From Solidesulfovibrio magneticus RS-1 (GTDB taxonomy: Bacteria > Desulfobacterota > Desulfovibrionia > Desulfovibrionales > Desulfovibrionaceae): 64,000 bases of DNA. The translations under genes and the position numbers were made by a program. A model generated the notes under the pieces. The model ran no database searches. It was given only the letters and a program-made list of their open reading frames with translations, and had not been told where the DNA came from. The stretch covers positions 2,013,501 to 2,077,500 of the forward strand of contig NC_012796.1 of the NCBI RefSeq assembly GCF_000010665.1, written 5' to 3'. Shown here one piece after another: positions 1 to 8,271 of this stretch (position 1 is the first letter of the stretch; the number at the start of each line of letters is the position of its first letter).

Positions 1-1
1 G

Positions 2-460
2 CTCATGTGCAAGATCGGCGGCACCATGCTGCTTATCTACACGGTGTTCAAGTACCTGGACACCTGGGCCTGGATCAACGACATCCTGCCCCGGGCCGGC
101 CTGACCTTTGACCAGATGTTCTACGGCATGGTCTACGGCAAGTGGCTGTTCTTCTCCGAACTGGTGCTGTGCCTGATCGTCCCGGTCATCTGCCTGCTCA
201 CGCCCCTGCGCAAGAAGCCGTTCTTCATGTACACGGGCGCCATCCTGGCCTGCGCCGGCGTGGTCATCAACCGCTACGTCTTCACCGTCCAGGCCCTGGC
301 CCAGCCGGTGCTGCCGTTCACCAAGTGGGAGATCTACACGCCCAACTGGGCGGAATGGGCCACCTCGCTCATGGTCATCGCCTACGGCTTCATCATCATG
401 AGCCTGTCCTACCGCTATCTGCCGATTTTCCCCCAGGAAGTCGGGCTCAACAAGAAGTAG
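2..460 (+). CDS. NrfD/PsrC-family membrane quinone-interacting subunit, C-terminal part
   Basis: The gene is cut by the left window edge; the reading frame is open from base 2 and ends in TAG at 458-460. The visible 152 residues contain at least three hydrophobic segments (about residues 8-20, 45-65 and 75-98) and a fourth near residue 120, with short charged loops, as in the C-terminal half of NrfD/PsrC integral membrane proteins. These subunits exchange electrons with menaquinol in complexes such as Qrc, Dsr or Hmc of sulfate reducers. Which complex this belongs to cannot be decided because the upstream genes lie outside the window; a QrcD-like role is only one possibility. A strong terminator follows 25 bases later, so this is probably the last gene of its operon. 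Confidence 0.6.
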   Translation, partial: LMCKIGGTMLLIYTVFKYLDTWAWINDILPRAGLTFDQMFYGMVYGKWLFFSELVLCLIVPVICLLTPLRKKPFFMYTGAILACAGVVINRYVFTVQALAQPVLPFTKWEIYTPNWAEWATSLMVIAYGFIIMSLSYRYLPIFPQEVGLNKK

Positions 461-484
461 GACCGCGTTTCCCCCGAAACGTCC

Positions 485-517
485 AAGCCCGGCCGCGCAA
501 GCGGCCGGGCTTTTTTT
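485..517 (+). terminator. Rho-independent terminator
   Basis: A perfect 12-bp stem (485-496 pairs with 501-512) closes a GCAA tetraloop and runs into seven T residues (511-517). It lies 25 bases after the stop of the NrfD-family gene and would end that transcript. Confidence 0.9.
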
Positions 518-656
518 CGACTGGTCGGGCTTGGTCATGGCGCGATGTCAGCTTTGACGCATCGCATGGATCTGGTTGCGCTGGTCCCCGCGACGCGGTA
601 ACCGTCGCGCCGCATCCAATAACGCTCCATGCGCTTGTTTTGCCTGCACGACACGG

Positions 657-701
657 ACAAGCCCCGGCGCGCTGCCCATGAAGGCGCGCGCCGGGGCTTG
701 T
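657..701 (-). terminator. Hairpin downstream of the magnesium ATPase gene
   Basis: A 16-bp GC-rich inverted repeat (657-672 with 686-701) lies about 20 bases after the stop of the ATPase gene, read on the minus strand. There is no good T run on the far side, so it may be a weak terminator or an mRNA 3' stabilising hairpin. Confidence 0.6.
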
Positions 702-722
702 TATCGATGGCCTGAACGACGC

Positions 723-3494
723 CTAACCGACCGCGGTGATGCGCCGCACCACCCAGGTTTTGACGATCTGGGCCAGGCACATGTAGGCGAAGATGACCAG
801 GGCGATAAACCCCCAATAATGGGCCGGCGGCACGACCAGGCCGAAGGAGGCGGCCAGGGGCGAGAAGGGCAGCCACACCCCCAAGGCGCAGATGGCCAGC
901 GTCGTAAGCCCCAGCGGCAAGCTGGAGCGGCTTTGCAGGAAGGGAATGCGGTCCGTGCGGATGACGTGGACAATGAGCGTCTGGGACAGCAGCGATTCGA
1001 TGAACCAGCCGGTCTGGAACAGCGCGGCGTTGTCCCAGGCATGGAAAACATGCAGTAAAATGAAGAACGTGACGTAGTCAAAGATGGAACTTACCGGGCC
1101 AAGCCAGACGATGTAGCGCCGGATGTCGTCGATGCGCCAGCGCCGGGGGGCCTTGACGATGTCGTCGTCCACGTTGTCCGTGGGAATGGCCGTCTGGGAG
1201 AAGTCGTACATGAGGTTGTTGACCAGGATCTGGATGGGCAGCATGGGCAGGAAGGGCAAAAAGGCGCTGGCCCCGAGCACGCTGAACATGTTGCCGAAGT
1301 TGGAACTGGCCCCCATGCGGATGTATTTGGTGATGTTGAAGAAAATCTTGCGGCCTTCGACCACGCCGTGCTCCAGCACGTGCAGGCTTTTTTCCAGCAA
1401 AATGATGTCGGCCGACTCCTTGGCCACGTCCACGGCCGAATCCACCGAGATGCCGACGTTGGCGGCCCGCAGGGCCGGGGCGTCGTTGATGCCGTCGCCC
1501 ATGAACCCGACCACATGGCCCCGGGCGCGAAGCGCGGCCACGATGGCTTCCTTTTGCATGGGATCGAGCTTGGCGAACACGTGGCAGCTCTCCACGGCCT
1601 CGGACAGCTCGGCCGGACGCATGGCCGCCACCATGTCGCCGGTGATGATGTGGTCCCCGGCGTCAAAACGCACTTCGCGGCAGATCTTGGCCGTGATGAC
1701 GGCATTGTCGCCGGTAACGATCTTGGGCTGGATGCCATGGGCCAGCATGGTGGCCAGGGCGTCGGCGGCGGTGTCCTTGGGTGGATCGAGGAAGGCCAGA
1801 TAGCCCATGAGGGTCAAGTCGGACTCGTCGGCCACGGCGAAGTCGTGGCGCGAACCGTCGACTTCCTTATAAGCCAGGGCCACCACCCGGAAACCGTCGT
1901 CGTTGAGTTCGTGGACCAACTCCTGCATGGTTTCGCGGTGGTCGGCGTCCAGGAGCGAGGTCACGCCGTCGTGGAGGCAGTCATGGCTTTTGGAGAAGAC
2001 TTCCTCGGCCGCGCCCTTGCAGATAAGCACCGCCTTGCCGGTCTGCTTGTCGCGCACGATGACGCTTAACCGGCGGCGCATGAAGTCGAAGGGGATCTCG
2101 TCAAGCAGCTCGTAACGGTTGGGATCGATGGCCGAGGCGGCGTCGTCGCCCGAGGTGATGACGGCCAGGTCCAGGGCGTTTCGCAGGCCCGTTTGCAGCT
2201 TGCTGTTGACGTAGGCGTATTCCAGCACCGAGCAATCCTCGCGGCCGGTGACGTCGAGGTATTTTTCCAGGATGATCCTGTCCTGGGTCAGCGTGCCGGT
2301 CTTGTCCGTGCACAGCACGTCGATGGCCCCGAAATTCTGGATGGCGTCCAGGCGCTTGACGATGACCTTGTGCTTGGACATGGCCAGCGCCCCCTTGGAC
2401 AGGCACACCGTCACCACCATGGGCAGCATTTCCGGGGTCAGGCCCACGGCCACGGCCAGGGCGAACATGAACGCGCCCATCCAGTCGCCGCTGGTTGCGC
2501 CGTTGATGAGAAAGACAAAGGGCACCATGACCAGCATGAAGCGCAGCATGAGCATGGTGAAATTTTTAATACCCTTGTCGAAATCCGTCTCCACCCGCTT
2601 TTCCGAAAGCTTGGCCGCGATGCCGCCGAAATAGGTGCGCGCTCCGGTGGCCACTACCAGGGCGGCGGCCGAGCCCGAGACCACGTTGGCTCCCATGAAG
2701 CACATGGCCGGATCGTTCAGTCCCGTCTCCCCCTCGGGGGCGGCCTCGCCGAAGGGGCGGGCGGTTTTCTCCACGGGCAAGGCCTCGCCGGTCAGCATGG
2801 CCTGGTTGACGTGGAGATCCTTGGCCCGCACGAGCTGGACGTCGGCCGGGACCATGTCGCCGGCGGAGAGCAGCACCATGTCGCCCGGGACCACCTGGGC
2901 CATGGGAATTTCCGTCTGCTGCCCGTCGCGCAGGACCGTGGCCGTGGTGTGGACCATCTTGCGCAGTTCCTCGGCGGCGGTGTCGGCCTTGGCCTCCTGG
3001 ATGACCTTGAGGGTCACGCCCAGGACGGCCATACCGATGATGACCACGGCCGAGCGGACGTCGTTGGTGGCGTAGGAGATGGAGCCGAGCACAAACAGCA
3101 GGAGCACCAGCGGGTTTTTGACCGCGTCAAACAGGCGGCTTAGCAGGGTGATCCGCTTGGCGGCGGCGGCCTGGTTGGGGCCGTACTTGGCCAGACGCTC
3201 CCGGGCTTCGGCGGCGGAAAGCCCCATGGCGGCGGGCTTGGCGACCGGGACGGGTTCGGTGAGGCGCTCGCCGGCCTCGGCCACGTCCCGCCACAAGGCG
3301 TTCAGGTGCTGGAAGGCCTCGTAGGGTTCGACTTTTTGTTTGGCGGCCAGGGCCGCGAAGACATTGGCTTTCTGTACGAAGTGTTCCAGGGTTTTGACAA
3401 AGGCCGCTTCCGGGGCCAGGCGCAGGCCTTCGGGGCCGAGGGCGGCCGGGTGGGGGGGAGCCTGGGGTGTCGCTTGCTGCGGGGGTTGCGTCAT
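723..3494 (-). CDS. mgtA: Magnesium-translocating P-type ATPase (MgtA/MgtB type)
   Basis: This 923-residue protein has the full P-type ATPase layout: an N-terminal cation-ATPase domain, the actuator loop with LTGEALPVEK near residue 240, the phosphorylation motif DKTGTLT near residue 395, the hinge motif GDGINDAPAL near residue 660 and a C-terminal block of membrane helices. Length and layout fit the type IIIB enzymes that import magnesium across the inner membrane at the cost of ATP. The chosen ATG (3492-3494) has an AGGAGG ribosome site seven bases upstream; an in-frame start 17 codons earlier has no such support. It stands alone between hairpins. I looked for an M-box-like leader upstream and could not identify one. 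Confidence 0.92.
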   Translation of the reverse strand: MTQPPQQATPQAPPHPAALGPEGLRLAPEAAFVKTLEHFVQKANVFAALAAKQKVEPYEAFQHLNALWRDVAEAGERLTEPVPVAKPAAMGLSAAEARERLAKYGPNQAAAAKRITLLSRLFDAVKNPLVLLLFVLGSISYATNDVRSAVVIIGMAVLGVTLKVIQEAKADTAAEELRKMVHTTATVLRDGQQTEIPMAQVVPGDMVLLSAGDMVPADVQLVRAKDLHVNQAMLTGEALPVEKTARPFGEAAPEGETGLNDPAMCFMGANVVSGSAAALVVATGARTYFGGIAAKLSEKRVETDFDKGIKNFTMLMLRFMLVMVPFVFLINGATSGDWMGAFMFALAVAVGLTPEMLPMVVTVCLSKGALAMSKHKVIVKRLDAIQNFGAIDVLCTDKTGTLTQDRIILEKYLDVTGREDCSVLEYAYVNSKLQTGLRNALDLAVITSGDDAASAIDPNRYELLDEIPFDFMRRRLSVIVRDKQTGKAVLICKGAAEEVFSKSHDCLHDGVTSLLDADHRETMQELVHELNDDGFRVVALAYKEVDGSRHDFAVADESDLTLMGYLAFLDPPKDTAADALATMLAHGIQPKIVTGDNAVITAKICREVRFDAGDHIITGDMVAAMRPAELSEAVESCHVFAKLDPMQKEAIVAALRARGHVVGFMGDGINDAPALRAANVGISVDSAVDVAKESADIILLEKSLHVLEHGVVEGRKIFFNITKYIRMGASSNFGNMFSVLGASAFLPFLPMLPIQILVNNLMYDFSQTAIPTDNVDDDIVKAPRRWRIDDIRRYIVWLGPVSSIFDYVTFFILLHVFHAWDNAALFQTGWFIESLLSQTLIVHVIRTDRIPFLQSRSSLPLGLTTLAICALGVWLPFSPLAASFGLVVPPAHYWGFIALVIFAYMCLAQIVKTWVVRRITAVG

Positions 3495-3708
3495 GACGCC
3501 TCCTTCGATTCGATGCGCGGGGGAGGCCGGTCCAAGCACCGGCAAGGACTCCCCCGATGCCGCATCAGGCCCTACAAGCCGGGGATGGCTTTCTCATGAC
3601 TGAAGCAAGACGGACAATCACCTTACTAAATTGGCATTTTGCCGGCTGTGCGCCGGTTTGGCGTCCTGTGTCCGCCTACTCTTGGGCCACAACCTTGGGC
3701 CATGGCCG

Positions 3709-4791
3709 TTACCGGCGCACCGCAGCCAGAAAATCCAGGCTGGCCTGGGCCGCCTGGTGGAAGTCCACGCCGCCGTCGATTTCCAGCACCGGCAGGTCGC
3801 CCAACAGTTCCAGATAGGCCTTCTGGCTAGCCATGGACGGCTCGGAGGGGTCCTCGAATTCGTAGAAAAGCCCCACGTCCTTCATGAAGGCCGGCATGAG
3901 GTCGCGCCGGTCGGCCAGGCGCACCCGGGCGGCGGTCATGGGCGAGGCGTCGCGCTTCCAACGCAGGATGACCAGCCCGGCCATGGGGCAGGCCAGCTTG
4001 AACCGGCCCGGGCCGAAGCACTCGTCGATAAAGGCGTCGTACTTGTGCTCCAGGTCCCACAGCTCGGCGGCGGGCAGGGCCGAGAACCGGGCCCGGTCGA
4101 CGGCGTCCATGACCGGAGCCAGGCTGGGGTTGTTGAGCACCGTGCCGGGGTTGACCCGGGGCATCTTGGCCACGCCGTGCATGACCAGGCCGTCGCCCTC
4201 GCGGGAAACCATGACCCGGTCGTTGCTGATGAACTCCGTGCCGCAGCGCATGATCTCCAGGGCCAGGGTCGATTTGCCGGCCCCGGAAAAACCGGCGATG
4301 ACCAGGCCTTGGCCGCCTTGGGCGACGCCGGCGGCGTGGAACAGCAGCGCCCCGCGCTTTAAGCGCCATTCGATGAAGCGGTTGTTGATGAAGTTGACGA
4401 TCTGGTTGTCGTTGTCCAGGCACGGCCCCACGGCGTAGTTCTTGCCCTGGCCGAAGAGAAAGACGAGGCCGGTGAGGAGCTTTTTGACCACCCGGCCGTC
4501 GGCAAGGTCGATGGAGGCTTCCTTGAGCTTGGTCTTGCCCGGTTCTCGGGGGTGGACGGCAAAGGGGAGATCGAAGTCCGGCGGCCCGGCCTCGATGGCC
4601 GTGACCTCGATGACGGTCGTGCCGCCGCTGCCGAGGAAATCGCGGAAGTAGCGGCCGAGCTTTTCCGACAGGGCCTGGGAGTTGGTGGCCACGGCCACGG
4701 TCACGTCGTCAAAGGTGACTTCCAGACGGTGGGCCAGGGGCGCGGTTTCCAGGACGGGGGCCATAAGCCCGGCGATGGTCGGGGCGCTCAT
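3709..4791 (-). CDS. HprK-related kinase B (GAK system)
   Basis: The 360-residue product has a Walker A loop GFSGAGKST near residue 165, set in the fold context typical of HPr kinase/phosphorylase relatives. The N-terminal 150 residues lack an HprK N-terminal domain and have no motif I know. In protein family collections this arrangement beside an ATP-grasp enzyme and an amphi-Trp protein is named the GAK system, of unknown biochemical role; the protein is probably a P-loop kinase acting on a protein or small molecule in the cytoplasm. The start ATG overlaps the stop of the ATP-grasp gene by four bases, so the two are translationally coupled. It is the last gene of the four-gene minus-strand operon. 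Confidence 0.8.
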   Translation of the reverse strand: MSAPTIAGLMAPVLETAPLAHRLEVTFDDVTVAVATNSQALSEKLGRYFRDFLGSGGTTVIEVTAIEAGPPDFDLPFAVHPREPGKTKLKEASIDLADGRVVKKLLTGLVFLFGQGKNYAVGPCLDNDNQIVNFINNRFIEWRLKRGALLFHAAGVAQGGQGLVIAGFSGAGKSTLALEIMRCGTEFISNDRVMVSREGDGLVMHGVAKMPRVNPGTVLNNPSLAPVMDAVDRARFSALPAAELWDLEHKYDAFIDECFGPGRFKLACPMAGLVILRWKRDASPMTAARVRLADRRDLMPAFMKDVGLFYEFEDPSEPSMASQKAYLELLGDLPVLEIDGGVDFHQAAQASLDFLAAVRR

Positions 4792-5672
4792 GCGATCTCC
4801 CCCAGGACATAGTCGGCGTAGGTGCCGGCCGCGTCCAGGCCGCAAGCGTCGAGGAGTCCCCGGAAGCCGCCGAAGGCCGAGACTTCGTAGATGGCCGCGC
4901 CGGATGGGGTTTCCACCACATCCACGCAGGTGAAGGCCATACCCGGGAACAGGTTCTGGGCCTTGCGGGCCAGTTCGATGATCTCGTCCGACGGGTTGTG
5001 GGGCACGTAGCGGCCGCCGGTGCGGGTGGTGGTGTCCCAGGAGTTGCCGCTGCCCTGGCGGGCGTAGGTGGCCAGATATTGGCCGCCCAAAAACGACACG
5101 CCGAGATCGAGATGCCCGCCGGCGTGGGAGACCATCTGCTGGATGTACATGACCCGGTTGCCGGCGGCCTGGTAGTCGGCGATCTCCTCGTGCATGTCCG
5201 GGCCTTCCTCGATGACGGTCATGCCCCGGGCCTTGGAGCTGTACAGCGGCTTGAACACGGCCCGGCCGTAGTCCGAGACGGCGGCGGCGGCTTCGCTGAC
5301 GTCCTCGGTGACGGTGGTCGGCGGCATGGGGATGCCGCCCCGGCGCAGCACGGCCGTGCCGCTTAGGCGGTCAATGAGCCGAAACATGCTGTCCGGGTTG
5401 GAAAACACCGGCAGCCCGCCGGAATGGAGAAAACGCAGGATCTCCATGCGGTCCAGGGCGTCGGGGGTATAGGACGGGGCGATTTTCTTGACGATGATAC
5501 CGTCAAGTTCCGTCAGGTCGTTGTCCTTGTAAAAGGCCTTGCCCGTTTCCAGATCCAGGCGCACCTCGGCCATGTCGATGCACAGGCGATAGCCGGTGCG
5601 GGCTTCCAGGGCGTCCAGCAAACGCAGGGTGGACCAGCCGCCGGGGATGCCCACCACGCCAATCTTTTTCAT
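4788..5672 (-). CDS. ATP-grasp enzyme (GAK system)
   Basis: The 294-residue protein resembles RimK-type ATP-grasp ligases: an N-terminal pre-ATP-grasp part beginning MKKIGVVGIPGGW, a lysine in the central domain within AVFKPLYSSKARGM, and an acidic metal-binding end with DVVETPSGAAIYEVSAFGG. Such enzymes join a carboxylate to an amine through an acyl-phosphate. The substrate is unknown. The start chosen (5670-5672) has GGAG six bases upstream. The gene lies 29 bases downstream of the PhoU-phosphotransferase gene and overlaps the kinase gene after it by four bases. The constant pairing of ligase and kinase suggests a two-step modification, but that is inference. Confidence 0.82.
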   Translation of the reverse strand: MKKIGVVGIPGGWSTLRLLDALEARTGYRLCIDMAEVRLDLETGKAFYKDNDLTELDGIIVKKIAPSYTPDALDRMEILRFLHSGGLPVFSNPDSMFRLIDRLSGTAVLRRGGIPMPPTTVTEDVSEAAAAVSDYGRAVFKPLYSSKARGMTVIEEGPDMHEEIADYQAAGNRVMYIQQMVSHAGGHLDLGVSFLGGQYLATYARQGSGNSWDTTTRTGGRYVPHNPSDEIIELARKAQNLFPGMAFTCVDVVETPSGAAIYEVSAFGGFRGLLDACGLDAAGTYADYVLGEIA

Positions 5673-5701
5673 GTTTTTCTCCATGGTTGCAGGCAGGTTG
5701 T

Positions 5702-7333
5702 CTAGTAGCACAAAGCGTCGATGGGCAGCTTGAAGTCGGCCGGGTCGCCGGCATGGGCGGCCACGTGCTGCAGCAAAAAGACGCCTCGGTTAAACATGAG
5801 CCGGGCGAAACGTTCGCTCAGTTCGAATCGGGTCGAGGTCATAAGCGACCGGCCAAGGCCCAGGGCCAGCCGGATGTCGAAGGTCGTATCCCCATGCTTG
5901 GCGGCAAAAGCGGCGGCGAAGCGGCGCATCTCCAGGATGACGGCGGAAAGGACGCTTCGCCGGGCCTTGTCGAAGATGGGCAGGCGGAAGTTGGAGACCA
6001 TGTAGACCGAGACGTCCTGCACCAGGTCGGCGTCGGCCGAGCGGTGCAGGTCGATGTAGTGGATGCGGTTCTCGGCCGGATCGTAGAGGATGTTGTTGGT
6101 GTTGTAGTCGCCGTGGATCAGCACGGTGTAGGGCGCGGCAAGGGTGCGCTCCACGGCCTCGGCGGCGTCGACAATTTCGTCCAGGGACGGCAGGGGATAG
6201 GAGCCGATGGCCTTGGGCTTGACCCGAAAGCCCGGGTGCACGGCGAGCACCTCGGGCAGGCGGGCGCGCAGTTGCTTGCTGTAGCCGGTGGGCTGGGGGC
6301 CGGGGGTCAGGGTCTTTTCCCAGAGTTCCCCGGCGGCGGCGCACTGGGCGGCCACGGCCCGGGAGAGCAGCTTGAGGTCGCCGGAAAGGGACAGGTCCTG
6401 GATGGTCTGGCCGGGCAAGAGCTCAATGAGCATGGAACTGGTCTTTTCCCCTTCGCGAAAGGCCTCCAGGTGCGGGGCCAGACCCGGCATCAGGGACTCC
6501 CAGCGGGCGAAGTTGGCGGCTTCCTGGCGCAGCTTGCCGGTGTCGCCGTCCTTGAAGATGACTTCCTTGTGGCAGTCGCCTTCGCCGCCGCGTTCCTGAA
6601 TCCGGCCGATGCGGCAGCCCGAGCGGGTGCCCCAGATGGAGGCGAATTCCACGTCGGACAGCGGGTTTTCGTGGCCGGCGGCGGTCAGGATGTCGTTTAA
6701 GGCGGTGAACTGGCGGATTTTGAATTTGTCGCCGGTGATGGCGAAGATGGCTGCCTCGCCGATGTTGAGCAGGGCGTCGCCCATGCGTTCGAGGTAGCGG
6801 AAGATAAACAGGGTGGTGAGCAGATCGCCGGTGTTGAAGCCCGTGCGCAGTTCGTCGCGGATGCGGTCGAACTCCTGCTTGTAGAGCCGGTCGAGATGCA
6901 GCTCGCAACGGCAGATTTTGAGCGCCGCGGACATGTCGCGCTCCAGCACCGCCTTGGGCATCCAGCCCAGGGCATTTTGGATTTCCTGGAAAAACGGCTT
7001 GTAGGCGTAGCGCAGCAAGCACCCCGGGTCGTCGTAGTGGCGCGTTTGGCGTACCACGTTGACGGCATGGTCGCCCACCCGTTCGAGGTTGCTGCCGATG
7101 ATGTGAAATGCCCGGATGCGGGCCACTTCCGGGGCGGTGGGCCGGGTTTCGCCGTGCAGGGTGGCGAAACAGGCGTTTTCGATGACGCTTTTCAAGTTGT
7201 CGATATAGTCGTCGCGGGCCTCGATCTTGGCGATGGCCTTTTCGTCACGGTGCTTGAGGACTTCGATGGTCCCGGCGATCTGTCGCTCGATCTCCACGAG
7301 CAGGAATTTGAAATTGCGCTCGATCTCAAGCAT
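5702..7333 (-). CDS. PhoU-like domain fused to an aminoglycoside-phosphotransferase-like kinase
   Basis: This 543-residue protein has two parts. Residues 1 to about 215 are helical and PhoU-like, with the repeated pattern IIGSNLERVGDHAVNVV and a later RYLERMGDALLNIGE, the metal-binding helix motif of PhoU. From about 240 to the end is an APH/choline-kinase fold, with the catalytic loop HGDYNTNNILYD near residue 404 and a following IDLHRS that supplies the metal-binding Asp. PhoU proteins sense or regulate phosphate transport; APH-fold enzymes phosphorylate small molecules or proteins. The start overlaps the amphi-Trp gene by eight bases. A Pit-type phosphate permease is encoded 0.7 kb away, which fits a phosphate-linked role. 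Confidence 0.8.
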   Translation of the reverse strand: MLEIERNFKFLLVEIERQIAGTIEVLKHRDEKAIAKIEARDDYIDNLKSVIENACFATLHGETRPTAPEVARIRAFHIIGSNLERVGDHAVNVVRQTRHYDDPGCLLRYAYKPFFQEIQNALGWMPKAVLERDMSAALKICRCELHLDRLYKQEFDRIRDELRTGFNTGDLLTTLFIFRYLERMGDALLNIGEAAIFAITGDKFKIRQFTALNDILTAAGHENPLSDVEFASIWGTRSGCRIGRIQERGGEGDCHKEVIFKDGDTGKLRQEAANFARWESLMPGLAPHLEAFREGEKTSSMLIELLPGQTIQDLSLSGDLKLLSRAVAAQCAAAGELWEKTLTPGPQPTGYSKQLRARLPEVLAVHPGFRVKPKAIGSYPLPSLDEIVDAAEAVERTLAAPYTVLIHGDYNTNNILYDPAENRIHYIDLHRSADADLVQDVSVYMVSNFRLPIFDKARRSVLSAVILEMRRFAAAFAAKHGDTTFDIRLALGLGRSLMTSTRFELSERFARLMFNRGVFLLQHVAAHAGDPADFKLPIDALCY

Positions 7334-7601
7334 CGTCTTCGTCCCGGGCGGTGATTAAAAGCGGCGCGGAACATTCCTGTTCGCGCTCCTTCCAGCGGAA
7401 GGTCAACTTGAGTTTGCGGTCCTCGCCCTTGGCCTTGCCTTCCACGGTGACGGCCACCAGCCCCTTGGGGATAAGGCGCAGCACGTCCTCGCCCTGGGAC
7501 AGGGTGATCTCGCCGGAGGCGAAACCGTCGCGCACGGCCTCCAGATAGGCGGCGATGACGTCGGGCTGCTGCAATCCGTCGTATTTGAAAAGCTTGTTCA
7601 C
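7326..7601 (-). CDS. Amphi-Trp domain protein, first gene of the GAK operon
   Basis: The 91-residue protein starts at a GTG (7599-7601) with AAGGAGG seven bases upstream; the ATG-started frame further out has no ribosome site. Its C-terminal half alternates hydrophobic and charged residues and ends in LKLTFRWKERE, the strand-Trp pattern of amphi-Trp domain proteins, which are small and of unknown function. It is the first gene of the operon amphi-Trp, PhoU-APH, ATP-grasp, HprK-related kinase and overlaps the next gene by eight bases. A small protein in this position could be the substrate of the ligase or kinase; that is a guess. Confidence 0.72.
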   Translation of the reverse strand: MNKLFKYDGLQQPDVIAAYLEAVRDGFASGEITLSQGEDVLRLIPKGLVAVTVEGKAKGEDRKLKLTFRWKEREQECSAPLLITARDEDDA

Positions 7602-7857
7602 GCACTTCCTCCTTGGCGGCCCGGGGAGACGATCCGGGCGCGTCCCTGGCTGTAGCACCCGATTATGAAGAAAAGGTGAAGCCCGGCTTGTTTTTTTGCA
7701 CAGCGGCCGGGTTTTCCCACGCCGCGCGTTCGTCATGGGAGACTCACGCAACCTTCATCGGTTTGGCCTGTACGCGGCCGGCCCGATTGGGCTAGTGTCG
7801 CGTCCGCGACAAGCGCCTCTGGCGTTTCCCGGGCAACGATGAAAACCACCATTTTTT

Positions 7858-7885
7858 CTTAAAAAATACGCCCGTATTTTTTAAG
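7858..7885. promoter_or_regulatory. Perfect 13-bp inverted repeat in the divergent spacer
   Basis: Half-site CTTAAAAAATACG, a two-base CC centre, then its exact complement. It is AT-rich in a GC-rich genome and lies 35 bases before the Nif11-like gene, in the spacer shared with the GAK operon (7602-7919). It could be an operator for a dimeric repressor or the promoter region itself. I see nothing else certain in the 318-bp spacer. Confidence 0.55.
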
Positions 7886-7919
7886 GGAAGCGACAAAAGG
7901 GGCAGGCACGGAGGAGGCC

Positions 7920-8102
7920 ATGAGTCAGGAAGCCATCGATCAATTTCTGGCCTGGTTGCAGGCCGACAAGGACCGGCTGCTGCTGGTCGGCGGCCTGCCG
8001 CTCTCCGAGTTGGTGGCCCACGCCGCCGCCCACGGGTTTATTTTCACCGTGGAGGAACTCAAGGCCAGGCAGGCCCTGGTGCATCTGTTGGAAGGCACCT
8101 AG
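7920..8102 (+). CDS. Nif11-like small protein
   Basis: The 60-residue product begins MSQEAIDQFLAWLQADKDRL and later has an Ala/His helix, a Gly-Phe turn (HGFIFTVEEL) and an acidic helix. This matches the Nif11 pattern: F-L..(hundreds of homologues begin with an F-L-K-V-type helix), a middle helix, then GF.(F/I)T.EEL. Nif11 proteins occur in nitrogen-fixation regions and as leaders of ribosomally made peptides; there is no precursor core or modification enzyme here, so a leader role is unlikely. The ATG has GGAGG five bases upstream. The gene sits between the divergent GAK operon and the phosphate permease. Confidence 0.6.
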   Translation: MSQEAIDQFLAWLQADKDRLLLVGGLPLSELVAHAAAHGFIFTVEELKARQALVHLLEGT

Positions 8103-8271
8103 CGTCGCGCCCCCCTCTCCGAAATAAATATGTTGGTATTTTGGGGGAGTGCAATGGTTTTTCGCTTGTTGCCGGCAAAACGCTCGCTGCTTTTTTCAAG
8201 GATACGCCACGCGGAGGGGCGGTTTGGTCGCCGCTCGCGCCCGCTTTCCCCCACCCGCACCGGAGTACGGC

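Noticed and set aside
1368-3143. Long open frames antisense to the magnesium ATPase, and similar ones across most GC-rich genes.
   Set aside because: They mirror the real genes' codon bias, lack ribosome sites, and have low-complexity His/Arg/Gly composition.
3495-3708. An M-box magnesium riboswitch before mgtA.
   Set aside because: The spacer is short and no M-box-like arrangement of conserved purine-rich loops could be recognised.
7920-8102. The Nif11-like protein as a precursor of a modified peptide.
   Set aside because: There is no core peptide after the leader-like part and no modification or export enzyme nearby.
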